Below, piece after piece: positions 40,115 through 48,039 of a DNA stretch of 64,000 bases. The stretch is from an uncultured Collinsella sp. (GTDB lineage: Bacteria; Actinomycetota; Coriobacteriia; Coriobacteriales; Coriobacteriaceae). Numbering within the stretch: the stretch's first letter is position 1; every line of letters starts with the position of its first letter. The notes beneath the pieces are model-generated. The model made no database searches. It was not told the origin of the DNA and saw nothing but the letters and a program-made list of their open reading frames with translations. The translations under genes were made by a program, and so were the position numbers. The DNA lies in the NCBI GenBank assembly GCA_900545055.1, contig UQXP01000003.1, positions 1-64,000 on the forward strand. Reading direction: 5' to 3'.

Positions 40115-41533
40115 ATGGCCCTCATCACTTCGTACCACGTCCCCGGCCTTTACGTCGAGGACCACAGCATCGACGTCCCCCTTGACTGGCGCGGCCTGGA
40201 GCCGATGCTCCTGGCCGTCGGCAGCACCATGCGCCGCGGCGCTATGCCGGCGCCCATCGCCGGCGCGCCCGAGAGCATCAAGCTCTTCTACCGTGTGGTT
40301 TGCGCGCCCGACCGCATCAACGACGATCTGCCGCTGCTCCTGTTTTTGCAGGGCGGCCCCGGCGGCGAGAGCCCGCGTCCGCTGTCGCCCACGAGCGACG
40401 GCTGGATCGAGGAGGCCGTCAAGCACTTCCGCGTGGTCCTTCCCGACCAGCGCGGCACCGGACGCAGTAGCTGCGTGGACGGACGCACGATCAAGGCACT
40501 GGGTGATCGCGCAACGGCCGCCGGCGCCGATACAGCACGCTCGCAGGCGGACTTCCTCAAGCGTCACCTCGCCAGCTCCATCGTGCGCGATTTTGAGTAC
40601 ATGCGCCTGGTGGGCTTTGGCGGCAAGCCGTGGGTCACGCTCGGCCAAAGCTATGGCGGCTTTTTGACGCTGAGCTACCTGTCGCTCTTCCCCGAGGGCG
40701 TGGCGGCGAGCTTTACCTGCGGCGGAATCCCCCACGTGCCGGCGAGCGTAAGCGAGGTCTACGCGCACACCTTCCCGCGCATGGTCGCCAAGACGCAGCA
40801 GTATTATGACCGCTACCCCGCTGACGTCGAGCGCGTGGCGGCCCTGGCCAATGCGCTCGAGGCTCAGAAGCCCGTGCTGCCCGACGGCTCGCCGATGACG
40901 GTCGAGCGCCTACAGCTCATGGGCAGCGACTTTGGCATGAAGCCGAGCTTTGAGCGCATGCATTGGATTATCGATCACGCTTTTGTTGATGGCGACGGCA
41001 CGCTGACCTGCGACGCCTCGGTATCTGACAGCTTTTTGATGCGCGCCTTCGAGCGCACCAACACGCGCACGAATCCGCTGTACTGGACGCTGCAGGAGTT
41101 CATCTACGCCGACGGCGATACCATGCCCATTCGCTGGGCCGCGGCAGAAGAGAAGGCACACCGTGCCGAGTTCGACACGCTCGCGCGCCCGCTCATGTTT
41201 ACCGGCGAGGCCATGTTCCCGTGGATGTTTGAGCAAATGCCCGAGCTTAAGCCGTTTAAACCCGCCATGGACCTGCTGATGGAAGACACCAGCTGGGACA
41301 AGATCTACGACCCGCAGCGCCTGGCCTGCAACGAGGTGCCGCTCCAGGCCGCGGTGTATTTCGACGACATGTACGTCGATTCGGGCCTGCAGCTTGATAC
41401 GCTCAGCCGCGTGGGCAACTCGCATGCCTGGGTGACCAACGAGTTCGAGCACGACGGCTTGCACGGCAGCGTGGTGTTCAAGCACCTCTTCGACGAAGCC
41501 CTCAACCGAGGAGACCTGCGCCGGATCTTCTAG
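40115..41533 (+). CDS. S33 alpha/beta hydrolase, proline iminopeptidase-like
   Basis: A 472-residue cytosolic alpha/beta hydrolase of peptidase family S33. The oxyanion segment FLQGGPGGESPRP, the DQRGTGRS motif and the nucleophile Ser179 in GQSYGG are those of prolyl aminopeptidases of the large class; Asp in YVDSGLQ and His in HDGLHGS near the C-terminus complete the triad. Such enzymes release N-terminal proline from peptides. The position between proA and proB supports a role in proline supply. The start was set at the ATG at 40115; the frame is open 27 codons upstream without a ribosome binding site. Confidence 0.85.
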   Translation: MALITSYHVPGLYVEDHSIDVPLDWRGLEPMLLAVGSTMRRGAMPAPIAGAPESIKLFYRVVCAPDRINDDLPLLLFLQGGPGGESPRPLSPTSDGWIEEAVKHFRVVLPDQRGTGRSSCVDGRTIKALGDRATAAGADTARSQADFLKRHLASSIVRDFEYMRLVGFGGKPWVTLGQSYGGFLTLSYLSLFPEGVAASFTCGGIPHVPASVSEVYAHTFPRMVAKTQQYYDRYPADVERVAALANALEAQKPVLPDGSPMTVERLQLMGSDFGMKPSFERMHWIIDHAFVDGDGTLTCDASVSDSFLMRAFERTNTRTNPLYWTLQEFIYADGDTMPIRWAAAEEKAHRAEFDTLARPLMFTGEAMFPWMFEQMPELKPFKPAMDLLMEDTSWDKIYDPQRLACNEVPLQAAVYFDDMYVDSGLQLDTLSRVGNSHAWVTNEFEHDGLHGSVVFKHLFDEALNRGDLRRIF

Positions 41534-41535
41534 CA

Positions 41536-41588
41536 AAGGAGTGTCCCCACCTGCCGGCACAAATGGAACGTCCCCAGGTGCCGGCACG
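41536..41588. repeat. TGCCGGCAC / GGAACGTCCCC repeat, copy 1
   Basis: Two TGCCGGCAC boxes flank GGAACGTCCCCA, preceded by AGGAGTGTCCCC. The same set of strings recurs at 54280-54338. It immediately follows the S33 peptidase stop. Confidence 0.6.
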
Positions 41589-41589
41589 A

Positions 41590-41631
41590 GAAAGACAGCG
41601 CTGCGGGAAACGATCCGCAGCGCTGTCTTTC
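41590..41631. terminator. bidirectional terminator between S33 peptidase and proB
   Basis: The 17-base arms at 41590-41606 and 41615-41631 are perfectly complementary (core ACAGCGCTGCGG) around an eight-base loop, with T-rich sequence on both exits. Confidence 0.9.
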
Positions 41632-41632
41632 T

Positions 41633-42760
41633 TTATGCAAATACAATCAAGTTATCCCTGTGTATCGCCGGCTTCTCGGCCAGGTTAGCGAGCAGGCGGT
41701 TGCTGGCAATCTGGTCCTGGCGGCGACCGGCAGCAAGCTCCAGCACGTCCGAATCGGCTTCGGCGATACCGCGGGCGACAACCATACCGCTCGGATCGCA
41801 CACATCGAGCACATCGCCCTCGGCAAACTGGCCATCGACCTCGCGAATACCCACCGCAAGCAGGGAAGAGCCACGGCTGACCAGCGCCTTCGCAGCACCA
41901 TCATCGACCGTCACCGAGCCATGCGCCTTGTCGCCCAGCGCGATCCACAGCTTGCGGGGTGCGATGTCCAGACGCTCCGCCGGCGGATCGAACAGCGTGC
42001 CCACGCTCTCGCCGCGGGCGAGACGCACGAGCGCATCGGGCTCCTCGCCCGAGCAAATCACGCTCTGAATGCCCGCCGTCATCAGGATGCGGCTCGCGCG
42101 GATCTTGGTAATCATGCCGCCCGTTCCCACCGATGTGGAAGAATCGCCCGCCGAGGCAATAATCTTGGCATCGATCTTATGCACGACCGGGACGAACTCG
42201 GCCGTGGGGTCCTCATGCGGATTGGCAGTATAGAGACCATCGATGTCCGAGAGTGTCACGCACAGATCGGCAGAAACCAGGCAGCTCACAAGCGCCGCCA
42301 GTGTGTCGTTGTCGCCAAACTTGATCTCATCGACGGTAACGGTGTCGTTCTCGTTGACGACCGGCACCACGCCCAGCTCCACCAGACGCAGCAGGGCGTC
42401 GCGCGCGTGCAGGTAGGACGTGCGACGGGCCGTGTCGTGGCGCGTGAGCAGTACGAGCGAGGTGAGCAGGTCGCGCGCATGAAACTCCTCGTCGTAGGCC
42501 GACGAGATGATGCACTGACCGGCCGAGGCGCAGGCCTGCAGGCTCGGAAGGTCGCCGACCGGCTTGCGGTCGAAGCCCAACACGGGATAGCCACAGGCGA
42601 TAGCGCCCGAGCTCACCACGACCAGACGCCAGCCGAGCTTGCGCAGCGCTGCAGCCTGATCGGCAAGTCCGCCGATAAAGGCGCGGTTGACCTTGCCATC
42701 GGCACCCACCACCGTGGATGAACCGATCTTTACCACCATCGTTTTATAAGAAGTCGTCAT
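41633..42760 (-). CDS. proB: glutamate 5-kinase
   Basis: A 375-residue enzyme that phosphorylates glutamate in the first, proline-inhibited step of proline synthesis. The amino-acid kinase domain (about 1-260) has VVKIGSSTVVG, VSSGAIACG, PVVNENDTVTVDEIKFGDNDTL and GTGGMITKI; residues about 285-365 form the PUA domain present in long ProB. The ATG at 42760 lacks a clear ribosome binding site; a second ATG seven codons on is also poor. It lies downstream of pncB by 79 bases on the same strand and could be read through from it. Confidence 0.96.
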   Translation of the reverse strand: MTTSYKTMVVKIGSSTVVGADGKVNRAFIGGLADQAAALRKLGWRLVVVSSGAIACGYPVLGFDRKPVGDLPSLQACASAGQCIISSAYDEEFHARDLLTSLVLLTRHDTARRTSYLHARDALLRLVELGVVPVVNENDTVTVDEIKFGDNDTLAALVSCLVSADLCVTLSDIDGLYTANPHEDPTAEFVPVVHKIDAKIIASAGDSSTSVGTGGMITKIRASRILMTAGIQSVICSGEEPDALVRLARGESVGTLFDPPAERLDIAPRKLWIALGDKAHGSVTVDDGAAKALVSRGSSLLAVGIREVDGQFAEGDVLDVCDPSGMVVARGIAEADSDVLELAAGRRQDQIASNRLLANLAEKPAIHRDNLIVFA

Positions 42761-42839
42761 ACGTCAAACCAATCAACTGTTCAGCGAACGGCCGAGCTGG
42801 CGGCCAAAGGAGCGTGACTCGCCCCTACCGCCCAAGGAA

Positions 42840-44345
42840 TTAGTGAGCCCAGGGAAAGGCAGAAGCCGCGGCCATGTTCTTGCGCACGAGCTCGTCGCGC
42901 ACCTGAGCCAGGCCCTGCTCCATGCCCACCACATAGGTCTGCGGGTACAGGAAGCGCTTGAAAGCTGCGTCCAGATGATCGAGCGCCCAAGCACAGCGCT
43001 CGCGCGCGTCCTGGATGCTCTCACGCGGAGCCACCGCACTGCCATCGCGCACGATTGGCACCAGCAGCTCGCGATACTCAAGTTCGGACACGTCGGTCAC
43101 CAGGGCAGCATCATTCACGGCCACGAGAGTATTGCCGCGCGCGGAGCCCTCCCCCGCCAAATGGTCCTCGTCGTAGATCATGTCGCAGACCGGGCCGCCA
43201 AAGCCGTCGTAATAACGGCGCACGCGTTGCACACCCGGGATCGTGCGCTTGTAGGGCTGCTCGGAGAGCTTGACCACCGGCGTCCATGGATCTGCCTCGC
43301 TCGCACGGCGGGCGGAAAGCTTGTACACGCCGCCCAGCGCCGGCTGGTCATAGCAGGTCGCAAGCTTGGTACCCACGCCAAAGCTGTCGATGGGCGCGCC
43401 CTGGTCGAGCAGTGACTGAATCGTGTACTCATCCAGATCGTTAGAAACCGAGATCCCCACATAGGGCAGGCCCTCGGCATCAAAACGGCCACGAACATAC
43501 TTGGAGAGCTTGGCGAGGTCGCCCGAGTCAATGCGAATAGCCGACAGACGCTCGCCCACCGCCTCCATCTCCTTGGCAACCGTAATGGCATGCTCGCAGC
43601 CCTCGCGCACGTCATAGGTGTCGATGAGCAGCGTACAGTTCTTGGGACTCGACTTAGCAAAAGCCCGGAATGCCTCGAGCTCGGAGTCGAAGCTCATCAC
43701 CCAGCTGTGCGCATGCGTGCCAAAGACGGGAATACCGTAGCGGCGACCGGCGAGCACATTGGACGTAGAGGAGCAGCCGGCAACGTAGCTCGCGCGCGCG
43801 ACGGCCAGCCCGCCATCGGGACCCTGGGCGCGGCGCAGGCCAAACTCGGCAACGGGACGGCCGTCCGCCGCCAGCACAACGCGCGCCGTCTTGGTGGCGA
43901 CAAGCGTCTGGAAGCCAACGATGTTGAGCAGCGCGGTCTCGAGCAGCTGGCACTCCAGCGCGGGGCCGGTGACGCGAACCATGGGCTCGCGCGGAAAGAC
44001 GAGCTCGCCCTCGGGAACGGCGTCGATGTTTACATGCGCACGAAAATCGCGCAGGTAGTCGAGGAATGCAGGCTTGAACATCGCGCCGCCGGCCGGGGCC
44101 TGGAGCGAAGCTAGATAGTCGATGTCCTCGGGTGTAAAGCGCAGATTCTCGACCAGCTCGGGCAGCTCGGCGGTGCCGCACATGACGGCATACGCGCTGC
44201 CAAAGGGATGGTCGCGGTAAAACGCCGTAAAACAACCCTGCTCATTGGCCTTGTCGTTCTCCCACAGGCCCTGGGCCATAGTGAGCTCGTACAGATCGGT
44301 GAGCATTGCGATGTCGGTGGGATGAGAGATATCGGTCAAAGCCAT
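42840..44345 (-). CDS. pncB: nicotinate phosphoribosyltransferase
   Basis: A 501-residue enzyme that converts nicotinate and PRPP to nicotinate mononucleotide in NAD salvage. It matches the type II phosphoribosyltransferase fold: TDLYELTMAQGLWEN, CGTAELPELVENLRF, the EFGLRRAQGPDGG motif with the substrate Arg, GTHAHSWVM, LLIDTYDV and IRIDSGDLAKLSK, VSNDLDEY, GVGTKLATC. Length fits the actinobacterial and gut-bacterial group of about 480-500. GAAAGG precedes the ATG. Confidence 0.95.
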   Translation of the reverse strand: MALTDISHPTDIAMLTDLYELTMAQGLWENDKANEQGCFTAFYRDHPFGSAYAVMCGTAELPELVENLRFTPEDIDYLASLQAPAGGAMFKPAFLDYLRDFRAHVNIDAVPEGELVFPREPMVRVTGPALECQLLETALLNIVGFQTLVATKTARVVLAADGRPVAEFGLRRAQGPDGGLAVARASYVAGCSSTSNVLAGRRYGIPVFGTHAHSWVMSFDSELEAFRAFAKSSPKNCTLLIDTYDVREGCEHAITVAKEMEAVGERLSAIRIDSGDLAKLSKYVRGRFDAEGLPYVGISVSNDLDEYTIQSLLDQGAPIDSFGVGTKLATCYDQPALGGVYKLSARRASEADPWTPVVKLSEQPYKRTIPGVQRVRRYYDGFGGPVCDMIYDEDHLAGEGSARGNTLVAVNDAALVTDVSELEYRELLVPIVRDGSAVAPRESIQDARERCAWALDHLDAAFKRFLYPQTYVVGMEQGLAQVRDELVRKNMAAASAFPWAH

Positions 44346-44429
44346 GGAGCGACCTTTCGGATGCGTTGTGCAGAGGTTGAGGGTTGGAGAAGGGCAGAGT
44401 GTTCGGGCATGGCACCCGGCGCGAATCGG

Positions 44430-44837
44430 TTAGAGCAGGCCCATGCTGGTCAGGATCGTGTAGCCCATAAAGATGACAAACGCGATGAGGGCAAGGACAA
44501 TGATGATTTTTTGAGCCGGCGCCATGCCAGGGATCTCGTTCTCGCCCGTAGGCTCCTTGGAGGTAACCATGCGCTGGGCAAAGCTCATCTCGTCACGGCT
44601 CGGTTTGGGCTCGACGGGCTTGGGACGAGTGGCCCTTTTAGGCTGAGGTTTGGGTGCGGTGGGCGCGGGCTTCGCGGCGGCCTCCTCGGCCTTCGCACGC
44701 TCGGCACGCAGGGCGGCCAGCTCCTCACGCTCGCGGCGTGCCTCTTCCTGGGCCTCGCGACGAGCTTTCTCGGCGCGGAGCTCTTCCAACTCGGCGCGTT
44801 CCTCGGCAGACAGTGGTTGGGACTCAAGCTCGGCCAT
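44430..44837 (-). CDS. small coiled-coil protein with C-terminal membrane anchor
   Basis: A 135-residue protein. Residues about 8-55 are a highly charged Ala/Glu/Arg heptad-type helix (coiled coil), 56-85 a Pro/Lys-rich linker, and the last 25 residues a single membrane helix (IIIVLALIAFVIFMGYTIL). There is no signal peptide, so the bulk should face the cytoplasm. No family recognised; proteins of this build are common in Coriobacteriia. The ATG at 44837 has GAAAGGG ahead. The tRNA-Ala terminator sits just upstream of it. Confidence 0.65.
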   Translation of the reverse strand: MAELESQPLSAEERAELEELRAEKARREAQEEARREREELAALRAERAKAEEAAAKPAPTAPKPQPKRATRPKPVEPKPSRDEMSFAQRMVTSKEPTGENEIPGMAPAQKIIIVLALIAFVIFMGYTILTSMGLL

Positions 44838-44855
44838 GGTACAGCCCTTTCTTTT

Positions 44856-44888
44856 AAAAAAAGCCGCCGACACAATGTCAGCGGCTTA
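44856..44888 (-). terminator. tRNA-Ala terminator
   Basis: Minus strand AAGCCGCTGACA pairs with TGTCGGCGGCTT (one mismatch) and is followed by TTTTTTT. Confidence 0.85.
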
Positions 44889-44901
44889 TCAAATCCAAGG
44901 G

Positions 44902-44974
44902 TGGAGACGAAGGGAGTCGAACCCTCGGCCTCTGCCATGCGACGGCAGCGCTCTCCCAACTGAGCTACGTCCCC
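44902..44974 (-). tRNA. tRNA-Ala (anticodon CGC)
   Basis: Acceptor GGGGACG/CGTCTCC includes the G3-U70 pair that specifies alanine; D arm GCTC-GAGC, anticodon loop GTCGCAT with CGC, T arm GAGGG-TTCGACT-CCCTT. The 3' CCA is not encoded (ACCC follows), unlike the two other tRNA genes here. Confidence 0.93.
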
Positions 44975-45027
44975 AGGACAAGTCGATATTTTACCTACGG
45001 CTCGCCAACTGTCAACGCCCAATAACC

Positions 45028-45196
45028 AGTCTTTTTGGGACGGGGCTATTTTAACTACTTTCAGATGCCGGCTCGACCCCTGCCGAGAGTAGTCTTTTTG
45101 GGACGGGGCTTTTTAGCTGCTCCTGCCGTTAATCGGCCAAAACGTGCGCGCTCTCTGCTGGGGTAGCTAAAAAAGCCCCGTCCCAAAAAGACTACT
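45028..45196. repeat. GGGACGGGGC palindromic repeat, three arms
   Basis: The 31-base arm at 45088-45118 and the 32-base arm at 45165-45196 are inverted repeats differing by one T (core TCTTTTTGGGACGGGGC). A third, direct copy of the left arm lies at 45028-45060. A decayed relative is at 56287-56321. The repeat occupies the whole space between tRNA-Ala and the radical SAM gene, and the right arm ends nine bases before that gene's stop codon, so it may terminate it. Confidence 0.8.
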
Positions 45197-45204
45197 CAGC
45201 AGAG

Positions 45205-46143
45205 CTACTTTGCGCTGGTGAGGACGCCGGTGGTGTCGAAGGCCGGGGTGAAGCTCTCGTCTACCGCGCCGCCCTCTTGCCAGAACATCGTCGTAAAGCC
45301 CAAGTCGTCGGCATGGTCGAGCACCTGCTCGTACTCCTCGCGCGTCACAGCGCGCGCCAGGTCGCCGCCCTGTTCGCGCATGAGGGCATTAGGCGTGTAT
45401 TGGTTCATGACCGAGATCGGCACGTCGCCCACCGTCTGCCACACCAGGTCCAACACGCGGCACGAGTCGTCAGCATGCCCCGGCAGCACCAGGTGGCGCA
45501 CGATGATGCCGCGCTTCATGAGCCCGTCGTCATCCACCAACTCTCCCCCGCGGCGATCGATCTCGCGCGCCATCTGGGCCAGACCCGACACGGCCACGCG
45601 CGGGTAGTCCTTAATATGAGAAAGCGACTGCGCAAGCCCGGCATCGGCATATTTAAAGTCGGTGAGCCACACATCGACCAGGTCGCCCAGCGCCGCCACG
45701 GCACTCGCGCGCTCGTAACCACTCGTGTTGTAGACGATCGGAATGACCAGTCCGCGCATCCGTGCCGCGGCAATCGCGGCCGGCAGCAGGTGCGCGTAGT
45801 GTGTCGCCGTCACTAGGTTAATATTGTTCGCACCCTGGTCCTGCAGTTCCAGCATAATCTCGACCAGGCGCTCAGGCGAAATCTCAAGGCCAAAATTGCC
45901 GGTCGAGATCTCGTGGTTCTGGCAGTAGATACATTTAAGCGAACAGCCGCTAAAGAAGATCGTGCCCGAACCGGCCTCGCCCGAGATAGGCGGCTCCTCC
46001 CACATATGAAGCGCGGCGCGGGCCACCTTGAGCGTGTCGTTAGCACCGCATACGCCGCGCGCGCCCTCATCGCGCGCCGCACCGCAACGGCGCGGACACA
46101 AATGGCAGGCGGGCGAAAAAAGTTCGGTCAACGACGTCGGCAT
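45205..46143 (-). CDS. radical SAM protein, pyruvate formate-lyase activase-like
   Basis: A 312-residue radical SAM enzyme. The cluster motif is C-x3-C-x2-C in SGCSLKCIYCQN; an additional N-terminal cysteine set (CHLCPRRCG and GVCGAND) precedes it, the arrangement of the YfiM/PflA-like family that also occurs next to AMMECR1/MEMO genes. TFAT-type SAM contacts are seen as NINLVTATHY and VYNTSGYE. The partner to be activated is unknown; no formate-lyase gene is adjacent. I chose the ATG at 46143; a TTG five codons upstream is possible. Oxygen-sensitive cytosolic enzyme. Confidence 0.82.
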   Translation of the reverse strand: MPTSLTELFSPACHLCPRRCGAARDEGARGVCGANDTLKVARAALHMWEEPPISGEAGSGTIFFSGCSLKCIYCQNHEISTGNFGLEISPERLVEIMLELQDQGANNINLVTATHYAHLLPAAIAAARMRGLVIPIVYNTSGYERASAVAALGDLVDVWLTDFKYADAGLAQSLSHIKDYPRVAVSGLAQMAREIDRRGGELVDDDGLMKRGIIVRHLVLPGHADDSCRVLDLVWQTVGDVPISVMNQYTPNALMREQGGDLARAVTREEYEQVLDHADDLGFTTMFWQEGGAVDESFTPAFDTTGVLTSAK

Positions 46144-46281
46144 AAAAACATGCTCCAAAACAACGATTCAGCAGCTCAAACGTAAAGGGCCAGACCGCGT
46201 AGACGGCTCCGTCCCTAAGGCGCCGTAATCGTCCGACACGATTTTTGTAATGTCAAGACTGGAATCGACAAAGTGCCGCTT
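46144..46281. other. start of a 526-base region without protein genes
   Basis: The whole region 46144-46669 lacks a protein-coding gene. The left part, 46144-46281, shows nothing recognisable beyond a TATGAT box at 46282-46287. The middle holds the candidate structured RNA (46294-46440), and the right part (46441-46669) has a GGTGATTTTC/GAAAATCACC-type hairpin near 46451-46478 and TATTAT at 46593-46598 with TTACAT 18 bases ahead, a candidate promoter for the next gene. Confidence 0.5.
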
Positions 46282-46293
46282 TATGATGTAGGT

Positions 46294-46440
46294 ATTCCGC
46301 CCCCCGCGGAGCAACTGGGTGAACCGTCGCGTTTATTTAGGGAGCCCACACAGTCGTACCTAGTACAGGTATCCTTCGTTGTTAAGGACGCTGGAACAGT
46401 CGATGAGGGCACCCACCTGTTTTAGGTGGGTTCATTTTCG
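46294..46440 (+). ncRNA. candidate structured non-coding RNA (6S-like role not excluded)
   Basis: About 147 bases between TATGAT (46282-46287) and a hairpin terminator. Small stems are visible: TCCGC-CCCCC-GCGGA (46296 on), TACCT-AGTAC-AGGTA (about 46358-46372), CCTT-AAGG, and finally ACCCACCT-GTTTT-AGGTGGGT (46411-46431) followed by TCATTTTC. There is no open frame or ribosome binding site. It could be a stand-alone RNA such as 6S, or a leader of the following gene. I could not match it with certainty to any known RNA family. Confidence 0.45.
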
Positions 46441-46669
46441 TAACGTGGGGGGTGGTTTTCTTTTGCCGAAAATCACCATTACAGTCCATATGGATTCCCG
46501 CCGGCATCCCGACAAGCCATCGACAACATCCCAATATCTGGTAAGCGCGTGATTATCGCTGCGTGCAATTACATGCACCCCCCTTGGTCGAGTATTATGG
46601 TTCGGCTATGCCCTTTGCGCATGGCGTTCTTCTGACCTTTTCCTTCGACGCTTGGCGGTTTTTAGATTC

Positions 46670-47869
46670 ATGGCTTCATCCCCGAGCTACATACCGTACC
46701 TATGCGTGGCAGCGGCGGCCTTTATCACGACCTTCCTCGCGGTGCCCCTGGTCAAGCGCTTGGCAATTAAGCTCGATGCCGTCGACTATCCTTCTAAGCG
46801 CCGCATCAACACCAAGCCCATCCCGCGTTTGGGCGGAACAGCGGTGTTTTTGGGCCTGGTCGTTGCCTGCATTGTGCAAATCCTAGGCACCTGGCACCTA
46901 GGCTGGCCGCCCGTCCTGGTGCCTCACCCGCGCCTTCACATTAGCTATCCCATGCTGGCGCTCTCCTTTACCGTCATCTTTGCGACCGGCGCTATCGACG
47001 ACGTCTTCCAGCTCAAGCCCAAGCAAAAGCTGGCCGGACAGGTCCTCGCCGCGCTCATCGCCTGTATCGGCGGCCTGCGCATCGGCGTTATCGTCAACCC
47101 GTTTGCCCCCGGCGAGATCATGCTCGGATGGCTCGCCTACCCCATCACCGTGATCTATCTGGTGGCATTCACCAACATCATTAACCTCATCGACGGCCTC
47201 GACGGCTTGGCCACGGGCATCTGCGGCATCGCGTCGTTCACCATGTTTTCGATGGCCGTTCTCTCGGGCCGCATCGACGCCGCCGCGCTCTCCATTGCGC
47301 TCTTTGGCGCCTGTCTGGCCTTTTTGCGCTACAACTTCAACCCCGCAAGCATCTTCTTGGGCGACTCGGGGTCGTTGCTTCTGGGCTTTGCACTGGGCTC
47401 CATCTCGCTGCTCAACGTGAGCCGCACCGCCGCGCTCACCTCGCTTATCATCCCGCTCATCGTTGCCGGCGTGCCCATCATCGACACGTTTAGCGCCATC
47501 GTGCGCCGCAGGCGCGCCCACATTAGCATTGGGCAGGCCGACAAGGGCCACATCCACCACCGCCTGATCCAAGAAGGCTACAACCAAAAACAGGCCGTGC
47601 TGCTCATCTATGCCTGGTGCATCATGCTTTCGGCCGGCGCCGCCGCGATTAACCAGGTCGAGGTGCCCATGCGCGTGCTCATCTTTACCGTGCTCGCCAT
47701 TGGCTCGGCGGCCTTTGCCAAGCATCTTCATCTGTTTGAGCCCGTGCTGCGCCACCATTACAACAAGCGCACGCACGAGGACGAGCTCGTCACCCCCGAC
47801 GACCCCGCCTTTAAGCAGGAGGAGCAGGCAGCCGAGGAGCGCAAAGAAGAGCACCACCACAAGCTCTAG
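46670..47869 (+). CDS. WecA/TagO-type undecaprenyl-phosphate sugar-1-phosphate transferase
   Basis: A 399-residue membrane enzyme with about eleven helices, of the MraY/WecA superfamily. Motifs: KPIPRLGGTAVFLG, the Mg-binding ATGAIDDVFQLKPKQKL, NLIDGLDGLATG with the catalytic Asp pair, NFNPASIFLGDSGSLLLG and the WecA-type HIHHRLIQEGYNQKQAVL loop that separates it from MraY. It attaches GlcNAc-1-phosphate (or a related sugar) to undecaprenyl phosphate, the first step of teichoic acid, arabinogalactan-like or O-antigen synthesis. A charged 45-residue cytoplasmic tail follows. The start is uncertain (ATG 46670 or a TTG six codons earlier; no strong ribosome binding site). It fits with the glycosyltransferases at 2-11 kb and the flippase at 54 kb. 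Confidence 0.9.
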   Translation: MASSPSYIPYLCVAAAAFITTFLAVPLVKRLAIKLDAVDYPSKRRINTKPIPRLGGTAVFLGLVVACIVQILGTWHLGWPPVLVPHPRLHISYPMLALSFTVIFATGAIDDVFQLKPKQKLAGQVLAALIACIGGLRIGVIVNPFAPGEIMLGWLAYPITVIYLVAFTNIINLIDGLDGLATGICGIASFTMFSMAVLSGRIDAAALSIALFGACLAFLRYNFNPASIFLGDSGSLLLGFALGSISLLNVSRTAALTSLIIPLIVAGVPIIDTFSAIVRRRRAHISIGQADKGHIHHRLIQEGYNQKQAVLLIYAWCIMLSAGAAAINQVEVPMRVLIFTVLAIGSAAFAKHLHLFEPVLRHHYNKRTHEDELVTPDDPAFKQEEQAAEERKEEHHHKL

Positions 47870-48039
47870 GGCAAGTTGCCGAGGATGTGCCAAGGCACCG
47901 TTAGCCAAGCGCGGCTGCGCCGCACCCATCGCACATGCCGCACCACGCGCGTCCCTCTCCCGCCCCTCGCCTACTTACGCACCGCCCCTCCAATAAACGC
48001 GTTATCATCTTGACCCATGAACATACGTTAGGAGCAATC

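Noticed and set aside
46311..46331. T-box antiterminator (GGGTGAACCGTCGCG resembles the GGGTGG-ACCGCG element)
   Set aside because: The spacing differs from the T-box core, there is no stem I/specifier loop of the needed length, and the next gene is not an amino-acid or tRNA synthetase gene.
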